Source: Vagococcus silagei (lineage in GTDB: Bacteria > Bacillota > Bacilli > Lactobacillales > Vagococcaceae). From it: DNA of 64,000 bases. The translations under genes were made by a program, and so were the position numbers. The notes beneath the pieces are model-generated. The model saw nothing but the letters and a program-made list of their open reading frames with translations. It did not search any database and had not been told where the DNA came from. The stretch lies in contig NZ_SDGV01000017.1 in assembly GCF_004795745.1 (NCBI RefSeq), positions 186,001 to 250,000 of the forward strand, in the 5' to 3' direction. Below are positions 56,549 to 64,000 of the stretch, in pieces. Numbering within the stretch: position 1 is the first letter of the stretch; every line of letters starts with the position of its first letter.

Positions 56549-57568
56549 TTATGCCTCTCCTTTTTTAATTAAATCTAATGGATTCATCGTTACAATGATG
56601 GCGCCTAAAACAATGACGATTGAACCAATAACAATTGTTGAAGATAATGCTTGTCCAAGAAATAATACGCTAAATAATACACCCCAGAAAGCATACGTTA
56701 CATTTAATGACATCCCAATTGCACAACCTACTGTTGCATTTGCTTTATACCATGTTAAGAATGAAACGGCTGCACCTAATCCTGCTAATGCTAACCAAAT
56801 AACTGGTGTAACTGCAGCTAAAGTACCTTTGAATAATAAGAATTGTCCACCGAAAATAATAATTATTGCTAAAGTAACAATTCCTGAAACAAGTTCACGT
56901 AAGTTTACAGCTACGTCTGTATCGATCATCGCGCCGCCAAAACTTGAGAACACACCTTCAAGTCCCCAACCGATTGCTGCGATTAAAGCACTAACAATTC
57001 CTAGAGTAAAATCGGGTGCACCTTCTGGTTTAACAAAGTTAATAATAATTGCACCACCCACACATAGAACCATTCCGAATACCACGCGTTTTGTTGGACG
57101 TTGTTTCAAGAAAATCCAAGCGAACAAAGCACCAAACAAACTACAAGTTGCTGAAATTGGAATCGCGTAGGCCCCAGCTTTTGCTAAACCAACTAAGTAA
57201 GCACCATTGGCAATTGGGCCACCTAATAGGAAACCGATAACTAACATTTTCCCTGGTTTCGTTTTAAGCGTTCTTTTCAATTCTTTTAAGCGACCTTTTT
57301 TCCAGTTATAAATTAACAACCACAAACCTGCGAATAAATCATTTAAGCCCGATGCGATAAACGGTGCTGCTAATAGTCCGACAGCACTTGCTAATGGATC
57401 ATAGCCACTCGCTACAACAACCAATGTTGAATAAATTCCGTAAGTTAAACCTGAAACTAATCCATTACTTATCCCTGTCTTTTTAAATTTTTTATTCAAT
57501 GCATCCATCTTTACGTCAGCAACTGAATTTGCTTGACGGCCATGCCCCAAAGTTTCTCCGCTATTCAT
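56549..57568 (-). CDS. EamA/DMT transporter, probable choline or TMA carrier
   Basis: A 339-residue protein with ten hydrophobic segments and an N-terminal tail of about 30 residues. It is a DMT member, the superfamily that includes the choline permease LicB. As the second gene of the choline operon it most likely imports choline, or it may export trimethylamine. Specificity is inferred from context. Confidence 0.78.
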   Translation of the reverse strand: MNSGETLGHGRQANSVADVKMDALNKKFKKTGISNGLVSGLTYGIYSTLVVVASGYDPLASAVGLLAAPFIASGLNDLFAGLWLLIYNWKKGRLKELKRTLKTKPGKMLVIGFLLGGPIANGAYLVGLAKAGAYAIPISATCSLFGALFAWIFLKQRPTKRVVFGMVLCVGGAIIINFVKPEGAPDFTLGIVSALIAAIGWGLEGVFSSFGGAMIDTDVAVNLRELVSGIVTLAIIIIFGGQFLLFKGTLAAVTPVIWLALAGLGAAVSFLTWYKANATVGCAIGMSLNVTYAFWGVLFSVLFLGQALSSTIVIGSIVIVLGAIIVTMNPLDLIKKGEA

Positions 57569-57581
57569 TGATAAGCCTCCC

Positions 57582-57860
57582 CTACTTAGTTGTTGGTAAA
57601 ATTGATTCTACTTCTGCATGTGGTCTTGGAATCACATGTACTGATAATAATTCTCCGACACGTTCTGCTGCTGCGGCACCAGCATCTGTTGCTGCTTTAA
57701 CAGCTCCTACGTCACCACGAACCATTGTTGTCACAATGCCTCCACCGACAAATTCTTTACCAACTAATGTTACGTTTGCTGCTTTCACCATTGCGTCTGC
57801 TGCTTCAATTGATCCGATTAATCCTTTTGTTTCTACCATTCCTAATGCATCATACTTCAT
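57582..57860 (-). CDS. Microcompartment shell protein, BMC-H (promoter-proximal copy)
   Basis: A 92-residue BMC-H protein, first gene of the operon, 84/92 identical to the last gene (42902-43180). Pore loop GGG in [14 protein letters not shown]. Strong RBS (TAGGAGG). Being first, it probably is the most highly expressed shell component. Confidence 0.96.
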   Translation of the reverse strand: MKYDALGMVETKGLIGSIEAADAMVKAANVTLVGKEFVGGGIVTTMVRGDVGAVKAATDAGAAAAERVGELLSVHVIPRPHAEVESILPTTK

Positions 57861-57911
57861 CTTTGTTTCCTCCTAAAAAATTTTTAGAGGGCGCCTTAGC
57901 CCTTTTATGCC

Positions 57912-57946
57912 TTGACTATACAACATCCCCCTAAAGACAGAGTCAA
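57912..57946 (-). promoter_or_regulatory. MerR-type promoter of the cut operon (20-bp spacer)
   Basis: On the minus strand TTGACT (-35, 57941-57946) and TATAGT (-10, 57915-57920) are 20 bases apart, too long for ordinary sigma-A promoters but normal for MerR-family activation. The ends TTGACT/AGTCAA (57912-57917 and 57941-57946) form an inverted repeat around the spacer. A GyrI-like MerR gene lies just upstream. Confidence 0.8.
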
Positions 57947-57949
57947 ATT

Positions 57950-58309
57950 GATTTTTACTTCATGCTCATTTTTTCACATTAACCGTTAGCTATTCTCAAT
58001 TACTTATTTCAATCGATAATCGGATTTTCGTGTTAAATATCACAATGATTGATGACACCGCTTTCCTCAATGTTGAAATCAATTTTCATGAAATAATGAT
58101 TATTCTATTTTTGATAATTGTTCAAAATCAATAGTTTTTCATTTTATCCATATTTTCAGCAAAAACGTCTACCATTTGGCTTTTTCAATATTTTCATAGT
58201 TTAAAAAACAACTTAGAAAACTATCATTAACACTAATATATCAACATTTAAACATTGTATAAAAAAACATAATAACCAACCTGAACCCATGGGTCATACT
58301 TACATGATT
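57950..58309. other. AT-rich intergenic region upstream of the cut promoter
   Basis: About 360 bp of AT-rich DNA between the cut promoter and the terminator of the MerR gene. I see no ORF, no clear palindrome and no riboswitch. It may hold upstream activator sites. Confidence 0.5.
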
Positions 58310-58363
58310 ATGAAAAAAAAAAAAACAGAAAACCACTTAAAGTCTTCACTTTAAGTGGTTTTC
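58310..58363 (-). terminator. Rho-independent terminator of the GyrI-like MerR gene
   Basis: GAAAACCACTTAAAG (58328-58342) pairs with CTTTAAGTGGTTTTC (58349-58363). On the minus strand the stem is followed by a run of T bases (A-run at about 58313-58325). Confidence 0.88.
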
Positions 58364-58365
58364 TA

Positions 58366-59232
58366 TCAAAACTTCTCTTTTTCAACTGGTATAATAACTT
58401 CCGTAACAAACTTGTCTAGCTCGTTGGTTGCCCAATAGTCGATGACAAATCGTTCATAGGCTTCAGGACCACAGATATACTGATTTTCTTTTGCCCATTT
58501 TTCAATCTGCTCATATTTTTGTTCTATGTTTCGAGGGTCGCCTATATGATACGAACATAACGCCATAGTACCGCCCATTTCAGTACAGCCAATCTTATCT
58601 GTGAATCTACCCACAGGTTCTTGTAAGATAAAGACGGTATCTTCTTTAAAACTTTTTTTTGCTTTATAGGATGGGTACTTTAATATCATCGGACCTGTAA
58701 TCTCACAATCATGTTCTTCAAGATAGTTTACCCAAGGAATATTTATTACAGATTCCATATAATTGTAGTTGAATGGTTGTTCTTTGAAATAGCATTTTGC
58801 TTTTTCAAGGTACTTAACATTAACATTTTGGATATTATTATCCAGGACCATAAAGCCTTCTCTTAACATATTGAGCCAATCATCAACTGCGCGATATGAA
58901 CATTTTATTCTCATCTCTTCATTTTTTAATTCATCAAGTTTTGAAATAAAATTATTCTCATGATAAAAATATGATTTTTTATCACCAACGCCTTTCATTT
59001 CTTGTAGCTTGAACCCCATTTGTTTATAGTACTTAATTACTGGTATTAGCATCATCGTTTCACGATTATAATAGCGATACCCATTATCTTTACTAACTTT
59101 ATCCGGAATTACTATACCCATTTGTTCATAAATACGTAACGCTTTTTTTGATATTTTACAAATCTTAGAAACTTCGCCTATCGTAAATAATTGATCGTGA
59201 CACTTACTTAGTTCAGTCATCTCTAAATTCAT
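58366..59232 (-). CDS. MerR-family activator with GyrI-like effector domain
   Basis: 288 residues. A MerR winged helix (FTIGEVSKICKISKKALRIYEQMG, residues about 16-40, GYRYY) and a dimer coiled coil are followed by a C-terminal GyrI/AraC_E_bind-like domain of about 150 residues, as in BmrR. This domain binds small cationic ligands, so choline or trimethylamine is plausible. GAGGTG supports the ATG at 59232. Likely activator of the cut operon directly downstream. Confidence 0.85.
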   Translation of the reverse strand: MNLEMTELSKCHDQLFTIGEVSKICKISKKALRIYEQMGIVIPDKVSKDNGYRYYNRETMMLIPVIKYYKQMGFKLQEMKGVGDKKSYFYHENNFISKLDELKNEEMRIKCSYRAVDDWLNMLREGFMVLDNNIQNVNVKYLEKAKCYFKEQPFNYNYMESVINIPWVNYLEEHDCEITGPMILKYPSYKAKKSFKEDTVFILQEPVGRFTDKIGCTEMGGTMALCSYHIGDPRNIEQKYEQIEKWAKENQYICGPEAYERFVIDYWATNELDKFVTEVIIPVEKEKF

Positions 59233-59264
59233 TTTTTTTCACCTCAAAAAAAGCAACCCCAACT

Positions 59265-59295
59265 ATATTATTGATGCTTCTCCAAAGATTGTCAA
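59265..59295 (-). promoter_or_regulatory. Promoter of the GyrI-like MerR gene (19-bp spacer)
   Basis: TTGACA (59290-59295) and TAATAT (59265-59270) on the minus strand are 19 bases apart, matching MerR-type geometry and suggesting autoregulation. Confidence 0.6.
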
Positions 59296-59570
59296 TACTC
59301 TTTTACCATACAATATACAATTTTTAGACAATTCTAAACCTTTAACTTTAAAAAAAATTATTCTTTACTAAAAAATGTCCCTTTAATCTTATTTTTTTAA
59401 TCAATTCAAAATTGAAGCTATTTTTTGATTCAGAATATGTTCATAAATTTTCTATATTTTTATAAAATTTCAGGAACTAAATCAAGCCATCTTCATACAT
59501 CACTCAATTATATAGCAATACCTTCCAGTTATTTAGCGTGGGGAAAATCATCTTCTGTTATTTTTTAATT
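59296..59570. other. AT-rich intergenic region, no feature seen
   Basis: Between the two divergent regulator genes. AT-rich with homopolymer runs; no ORF, repeat or riboswitch was recognised. Confidence 0.45.
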
Positions 59571-59576
59571 TAACTC

Positions 59577-59607
59577 TTGCTCTGAAACTAGTTTCATCTT
59601 TTATAAT
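59577..59607 (+). promoter_or_regulatory. Promoter and palindromic operator of the 98-aa/LacI operon
   Basis: TATAAT at 59602-59607 is preceded by TTGCTC (59577-59582, 19-bp spacer). The perfect palindrome TGAAACTAGTTTCA (59583-59596) fills most of the spacer, a likely site for the LacI protein encoded in the operon. Confidence 0.6.
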
Positions 59608-59638
59608 GAATACATCAAACGAAAAGAGGAAACTAATT

Positions 59639-59935
59639 ATGAACACTTACTTTACTTTGAACACACTAAACTCAAGCCAGACTTCTTTTGCACTGCTTTC
59701 TATCGATGATTCTTATCTTATTCTTAAAATCACAACGGGACGTTTAAAAAAGGAAAAGAAAATCATCTCACTTAAAGATGCACAACATATTGGTATGGAT
59801 TCCTATCACACGAGCAAAAGACTATTTATTGTGATTGGAAACGAAACCTATTTCTTTTATGAAAATGGGGCTGGTGTGATACACTATTTATACAAACATC
59901 TTTCTCAAATAACTGAGGTGAAAAAATATGCCTAA
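59639..59935 (+). CDS. Small uncharacterised protein upstream of LacI regulator
   Basis: A 98-residue basic protein, beta-rich in its middle (YLILKITTGRLKKEKKIISL, KRLFIVIGNETYFFYENG). It resembles a PH-like or GRAM-like small domain by pattern only. AGAGGAAA precedes the ATG. Its end overlaps the LacI gene by 8 bp, so the pair is co-translated. Confidence 0.7.
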   Translation: MNTYFTLNTLNSSQTSFALLSIDDSYLILKITTGRLKKEKKIISLKDAQHIGMDSYHTSKRLFIVIGNETYFFYENGAGVIHYLYKHLSQITEVKKYA

Positions 59936-60869
59936 CATTCGCGATATTGCGAATAAAACCGGATACTCCGTTGCTACTGTTTCAAGGGTCTTATCTAATC
60001 ATCCTTATGTCAGTGATGAAAAAAGAAAGCATATCTTAGCTGTCGTAGAAGAATTAAATTATATTCCTAATCAAACCGCTAGGGCTCTAAGTCTAGGTAA
60101 AACACAAAATATCGGTGTTGTGATTCCATTTACAAATCATACCTACTACGATCGCTTAATTAGCGGAATCATTAATGAAGCATTTAAACACGACTATCGA
60201 GTGACGCTGCTTCCGACTAACTACTCGAAAGAAAAAGAAAAACAATATATGGATGAATTTGCTGCTAAAACATTTGACGGTATCATTCTCACTACCACCG
60301 CAAATGCTTCAGCTTTTTATAAGTCATATCTTCAGCATGGTCCAGTTATTTTTTGTGAAAAAATGAATGAACCAGAATACACTTGTGTCTTCGAAGATTT
60401 AGAAGGAGCCATCATCAGTACTTTTAGCGTTTTAAGTTCTAAAGATGTTCAATCAATCGGTTTAACATTAGGTAGAAGTAAACATATTAGCAATTATTCA
60501 AAAATGATTATTAACCTTACTGAAACATTTTTTCCTAATTTTTCTAGAAAAAATATTTTTTGGGAATGTTACTCTGCACATGATGCTCATGAAGCAGCAC
60601 AATTTTTTAGCACTCTACCTTTAGATGCCATTCTAACCAATGGTGATGATGTTGCAGCAACTATCATTCAAAATTTCCCATCTAATCAAACTCTTCCACT
60701 CATCATTGGACGAGAACACTTACTTATCAGTGAGATACTAAATTTTTCAACCATCGAAACCCAACTAGAACTTTGTGGGAAAGAAGCGTTTAAGCTTTTT
60801 CTATCTGGCGACAATGTAAAGAAAAAAATTCCGTATAATTTTATTGCACGTCATCATAAGACACCTTAG
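59928..60869 (+). CDS. LacI-family transcriptional regulator
   Basis: A 313-residue protein with an N-terminal HTH (PNIRDIANKTGYSVATVSRV) and hinge, followed by the sugar-binding-like domain (NIGVVIPFTNHTYYDRLISGI). GAGGTG precedes the ATG. No sugar operon is adjacent, so its targets may be elsewhere; the palindrome upstream of its operon suggests autoregulation. Confidence 0.88.
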   Translation: MPNIRDIANKTGYSVATVSRVLSNHPYVSDEKRKHILAVVEELNYIPNQTARALSLGKTQNIGVVIPFTNHTYYDRLISGIINEAFKHDYRVTLLPTNYSKEKEKQYMDEFAAKTFDGIILTTTANASAFYKSYLQHGPVIFCEKMNEPEYTCVFEDLEGAIISTFSVLSSKDVQSIGLTLGRSKHISNYSKMIINLTETFFPNFSRKNIFWECYSAHDAHEAAQFFSTLPLDAILTNGDDVAATIIQNFPSNQTLPLIIGREHLLISEILNFSTIETQLELCGKEAFKLFLSGDNVKKKIPYNFIARHHKTP

Positions 60870-60908
60870 TGACTTTTTTAGTAATATTACGTCATTAGGG
60901 TGTTTTTT
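60862..60908 (+). terminator. Rho-independent terminator of the LacI operon
   Basis: CACCTTAGTGAC (60862-60873) pairs with GTCATTAGGGTG (60891-60902), followed by T6. The left arm includes the LacI stop codon. Confidence 0.82.
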
Positions 60909-60987
60909 ATGACATTACTTGCTATAATAATATATCATGAAGAAGTTTAAACTTCTTTATTCAAGACACTTGAAAGGAGTCTAACTA

Positions 60988-61926
60988 TTGAAAATCTCAA
61001 TTGTTATCCCATGTTTTAATGAAGAGCAAATGATTCCACTCTTCTTTCAAGCAATGGAAGAAATCAAACATAAAAATAATTATAACTTTGAATATCTATT
61101 TGTAAATGATGGTTCTAAAGATGATACTCTCAATAAAATGAGACAACTTGCTGAAGCACATGAAGATGTTCGCTATCTTTCATTTTCACGTAACTTCGGT
61201 AAAGAAGCCGCTCTCTACGCCGGTTTACAAAATGCAACGGGCGATTTTGTTACTGTTATGGATGTTGACATGCAAGATCCACCAGAACTACTCCCACAAA
61301 TGGTGGACATTCTTAATTCAGATAAAGATATTGACTGTGTTGGAACAAGACGTTCAACACGTAAAGGGGAGCCACCAATTCGAAGTTTCTTTTCAAAAAA
61401 ATTCTATAAGTTAATTAATAAAATTAGCGATACTGAAATGGTCGATGGTGCTCGAGATTTTCGCTTGATGACTCGTCAAATGGTGGATGCTATCCTTGAA
61501 TTAACGGAGTATAATCGCTTCTCAAAAGGAATTTTTAGCTGGGTCGGTTTTAACACTCATTATTTAGCTTATGAGAATGTTGAACGTGTTGCCGGAGAAA
61601 CCTCTTGGTCTTTTTGGCAATTATTAAGTTACTCAATTGATGGGATTGTAAACTTTTCAGACACACCACTTAATTTATCTGTTTTTTCTGGGATTTTATC
61701 GTGCATCCTGTCTGTCGTTGCTTTAATTTTCATTATTGTTCGTGCTTTAATCTTCGGAGATCCAACGTCAGGTTGGCCATCGCTTGTCGCAATTATTCTC
61801 TTCATTGGTGGGATTCAACTATTAAGTCTAGGGGTAATTGGAAAATATATTGGCAAAATTTTCTTGGAAACTAAAAAAAGACCAATTTATATTGTTAAAG
61901 AAACTGAAACATCTAAAAAAAAATAA
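60988..61926 (+). CDS. GT2 family glycosyltransferase (GtrB/DPM-like)
   Basis: 312 residues. The catalytic domain has IPCFNEE, VNDGSKDDTL and DVDMQDPPE (DxD). Two C-terminal membrane segments (about 230-255 and 265-290) match polyprenyl-phosphate sugar transferases of the GtrB type. Start is a TTG with AAAGGAG 8 bases upstream. It probably loads undecaprenyl phosphate with a sugar for cell-wall or teichoic acid glycosylation. Confidence 0.9.
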   Translation: MKISIVIPCFNEEQMIPLFFQAMEEIKHKNNYNFEYLFVNDGSKDDTLNKMRQLAEAHEDVRYLSFSRNFGKEAALYAGLQNATGDFVTVMDVDMQDPPELLPQMVDILNSDKDIDCVGTRRSTRKGEPPIRSFFSKKFYKLINKISDTEMVDGARDFRLMTRQMVDAILELTEYNRFSKGIFSWVGFNTHYLAYENVERVAGETSWSFWQLLSYSIDGIVNFSDTPLNLSVFSGILSCILSVVALIFIIVRALIFGDPTSGWPSLVAIILFIGGIQLLSLGVIGKYIGKIFLETKKRPIYIVKETETSKKK

Positions 61927-61928
61927 AT

Positions 61929-61966
61929 TAAAAGCCTGTCATCACATTTTTGTGATACAGGCTTTA
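61929..61966. terminator. Terminator between GT2 gene and lepB
   Basis: AAAGCCTGT (61931-61939) pairs with ACAGGCTTT (61957-61965), with an inner TCACA/TGTGA stem. Convergent genes flank it. Confidence 0.8.
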
Positions 61967-61971
61967 CTCAT

Positions 61972-62571
61972 TTATTTTGTCATAATGGTTCCTTCAATTT
62001 GATCTCTATCGATGAGCCCAAAATTCCGACTATCATAGGAACCCCACACATTGTCCCCAACTACAAAAAATTTATTCTCAGGAATTTCTATTTTTTGGAT
62101 CTTCATATCGCGAGTATTTGGTAAAATCGGATAAGTTAGATTCACTTCAGAATCTGAATTTTTTTTCTTAGAAGTTTGATAAACAATCGATATTTTTTCA
62201 GCTCTAACTTCAACAACGTCACCTGGTACCCCGACAACACGTTTAACTAAATATTTATTTTTAGTCGTTGGATCTGCCGTTTTAAATGCCACAATGTCAT
62301 AACGACCAATGTCTTTTTGATATTTCACAACGGCCAAATCACCTGATGAGAATGTCGGTTCCATTGAACTACCATCTACTCTCCAAATAAATTGGCGCAT
62401 TAAAGCTAAGAGTATCACGATAAACAAAATGACCGCTAAAAGAATAACAATGAGTTTCTTACGTCGTTTTTCTTGAATTGCTTTAGGTTGTTTTTTATTT
62501 ATTGTGTATTTCTCTTTATTTCCTTTGGACTTAGACGATTTTTTCTTCTTTTTTTCTTTTTTGCTAGACAT
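61972..62571 (-). CDS. lepB: Signal peptidase I
   Basis: About 199 residues. A lysine-rich cytoplasmic tail and one membrane segment precede the catalytic serine in GSSMEPTF and the catalytic lysine in YLVKRVVGVPGDVV; the box VVGDNVWGSYDSRNFG follows. It cleaves secretory signal peptides at the outer face of the membrane. The ATG at 62571 has GGTG at 9 bases; the longer GTG start (62586) is less supported. Confidence 0.92.
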   Translation of the reverse strand: MSSKKEKKKKKSSKSKGNKEKYTINKKQPKAIQEKRRKKLIVILLAVILFIVILLALMRQFIWRVDGSSMEPTFSSGDLAVVKYQKDIGRYDIVAFKTADPTTKNKYLVKRVVGVPGDVVEVRAEKISIVYQTSKKKNSDSEVNLTYPILPNTRDMKIQKIEIPENKFFVVGDNVWGSYDSRNFGLIDRDQIEGTIMTK

Positions 62572-62605
62572 TTTGTTTTTCACCACCCTCTCACTTTTTT
62601 AATTC

Positions 62606-63619
62606 TTAATTAAAACCATAGATTTTTTGTGCTGTACGATAAATGCGTACCGCCGTTTTTCGGCCCAATTTACCAGGTAAATGTAAGGCATGCCCAAAAA
62701 TACCGTGTCGCAACGTATTATATAAATCAGAATTTGTTGTTTCAATGAAACGCCAAAGTTGGTCTTTCTTAACTAGATTCTCACTTGATCCTTCCTTAAG
62801 CAGTAAGATAGATGAGACAGCTGTTATGATTTCAATATAGCGCACCATATATAACTCTAAATTAGAATCGAGATTTTCCAAAGTTGAAAAATAGCGAATC
62901 ATCTCTTGATTAACAAATAACTGTTGATCGATTCGACTAATCATCACAGTCTCATTAACAGATTGATCATCACGGCCAATATAATAACGATAAAAATCAA
63001 CATCTAAATAGTACATTCTATTAACCAAAGGTAATGGTTTAAATACATATAAATTATCAACATAAAATGTATGTTTTGGTAACTTAATATTTGCTTCCTT
63101 TAATAAAGATGTCCGGTAAATTACCGAGTGCATAAGTAGATATTTACCAATTGGGAATTGAACCGTATTCCAACTAAATTCTTTATTAATTGGTAAAATC
63201 GAACGGTATTCCATCACTTTTTTGTGTTTAACACCTTGCTTTTCATAGACATAGTTACTGATAACCATATCCATCATTTCCTCATCTTGATGAGCTTCTA
63301 AAAAAGCTAAGATTGTTGCATACGCTTCTGGGTCAACCCAGTCGTCACTATCGACAACTTTTAAATACAAGCCCGATGCTTCAATCAAACCAGCATTTAT
63401 CGCTTGTCCATGACCACCATTTTCTTGATGCACGACTTTAATAATTGTCGGATATTTTACTTGTAATTGATCCGCAATATGACTTGTACCGTCACTTGAG
63501 CCATCATTTACGATTATAATTTCAACTGCCTCACCACCAACTAGAAGTGACTCCACACAACGTGTCATATAATCTTCTGAATTGTAACAAGGCACAATAA
63601 TACTTAATAATTTTTTCAT
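62606..63619 (-). CDS. GT2 family glycosyltransferase
   Basis: A 337-residue family 2 glycosyltransferase (IIVPCYNSEDYM, IVNDGSSDGT, KVVDSDDWVDP with DxD). No membrane segments. Start at 63619 follows GAGGGAAA. It lies next to UDP-galactopyranose mutase and probably acts in a cell-surface polysaccharide containing galactofuranose, which is inference from context. Confidence 0.9.
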   Translation of the reverse strand: MKKLLSIIVPCYNSEDYMTRCVESLLVGGEAVEIIIVNDGSSDGTSHIADQLQVKYPTIIKVVHQENGGHGQAINAGLIEASGLYLKVVDSDDWVDPEAYATILAFLEAHQDEEMMDMVISNYVYEKQGVKHKKVMEYRSILPINKEFSWNTVQFPIGKYLLMHSVIYRTSLLKEANIKLPKHTFYVDNLYVFKPLPLVNRMYYLDVDFYRYYIGRDDQSVNETVMISRIDQQLFVNQEMIRYFSTLENLDSNLELYMVRYIEIITAVSSILLLKEGSSENLVKKDQLWRFIETTNSDLYNTLRHGIFGHALHLPGKLGRKTAVRIYRTAQKIYGFN

Positions 63620-63683
63620 ACTTTCCCTCATACTTCTATAAATAATTTTATCAATCACATTTTCAATACAACACAAATAACTC

Positions 63684-64000
63684 TTACAGTTCACGTTGAC
63701 ATAGTAGTAACGCTGCATCGATAACCTGATGCATATCAAAATAACGGTACATGCCTAAACGTCCACCAAAAACAATATTGGGTGTCTCTTCTGCCAGTTG
63801 TTTATATTTCTTATATAAACGGTTATTATCTGCGTTGTTCACTGGATAATAGGGTTCCATACCTTTTGACCAAGCACAAGGATACTCTTTGGTAATCACC
63901 GTATGTTCTTGTGTTCCAAATTCAAAATGTTTATGTTCAATAATCCGCGTATAAGGAATTTCTTTATCAATATAATTCACAACGGCATTTCCTTGATAGT
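63684..64000 (-). CDS. glf: UDP-galactopyranose mutase (partial, 3' end)
   Basis: Partial: the 5' part lies beyond the right edge. The frame reads YQGNAVVNYIDKEIPYTRII, then EHKHFEFGTQEHTVITKEYP and a C-terminal GGRLGMYRYFDMHQVIDAAL, all typical of the Glf C-terminal region. It interconverts UDP-galactopyranose and UDP-galactofuranose with FAD. A surface polysaccharide cluster is implied to the right. Confidence 0.92.
   Translation of the reverse strand, partial: YQGNAVVNYIDKEIPYTRIIEHKHFEFGTQEHTVITKEYPCAWSKGMEPYYPVNNADNNRLYKKYKQLAEETPNIVFGGRLGMYRYFDMHQVIDAALLLCQREL

Noticed and set aside
56595-57170. 191-codon plus-strand ORF opposite the DMT transporter
   Set aside because: Shadow of a strongly supported membrane protein gene; no ribosome site or recognisable product.

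Overview
The window is AT-rich DNA packed with genes of Gram-positive type: strong AGGAGG ribosome binding sites, rho-independent terminators, occasional GTG/TTG starts, cre-like sites, a LysM surface protein, and MocR, ArsR and LacI regulators. Gene content fits the Lactobacillales, most likely an Enterococcaceae or Carnobacteriaceae relative such as Vagococcus or Enterococcus. That placement is inference, since no rRNA or tRNA gene is present.

Layout. 1-3263: ribose operon (rbsR, rbsK, rbsD, rbsU) on the minus strand with LacI-type operators. 3.5-16.2 kb: housekeeping and transport genes, including a DUF1697 protein, a DUF2268 metalloprotease-like protein, an ArsR-controlled ABC exporter, a HAD phosphatase, feoAB with an iron box, a MocR regulator divergent from an EamA transporter, and a Crp-like regulator divergent from two DUF606 transporters. 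16.3-26.3 kb: a complete glycogen operon (glgB-glgC-glgD-glgA-glgP plus a GH13 enzyme). 26.6-42.9 kb: small unknown proteins, a 1392-residue LysM/helical-repeat/CAP surface protein, a K+ channel, an AAC(3)-family acetyltransferase, CopB, an MFS transporter, a LOG protein, a lipid kinase and PAP2 pair, and a MerR/SDR divergent pair. 42.9-59.2 kb: a choline-utilisation bacterial microcompartment operon. 59.6-64 kb: a LacI regulator, glycosyltransferases, signal peptidase I and the 3' end of glf.

The main system is the microcompartment operon, about 15 kb, read on the minus strand from a MerR-type promoter near 57.93 kb. It encodes a glycyl-radical choline trimethylamine-lyase (CutC, with all the choline-pocket residues I can place) and its activase CutD. 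It also encodes a CoA-acylating aldehyde dehydrogenase, an iron alcohol dehydrogenase, a PduL-type phosphotransacylase, EutJ-like and EutQ-like accessory proteins, and eight shell proteins. Together they should split choline to trimethylamine and acetaldehyde inside a shell, then turn acetaldehyde into ethanol and acetyl phosphate, giving ATP without oxygen or B12. Several members look repurposed. There is a second aldehyde dehydrogenase whose catalytic cysteine is proline, a EutP-like GTPase with a broken P-loop, a protein with only the N-terminal segment of EutT, a shell protein with an acidic linker and a Rho_N/SAP-like tail, and a GrpU-like shell protein with a pore-loop cysteine. Two nearly identical shell proteins sit at the two ends of the operon.

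The window also carries a family of ~120-bp imperfect palindromes (near 4.1, 16.3 and 36.7 kb) in tandem or single copies. Their central hairpin stems covary, and at two loci the element starts at or across a gene's stop codon.
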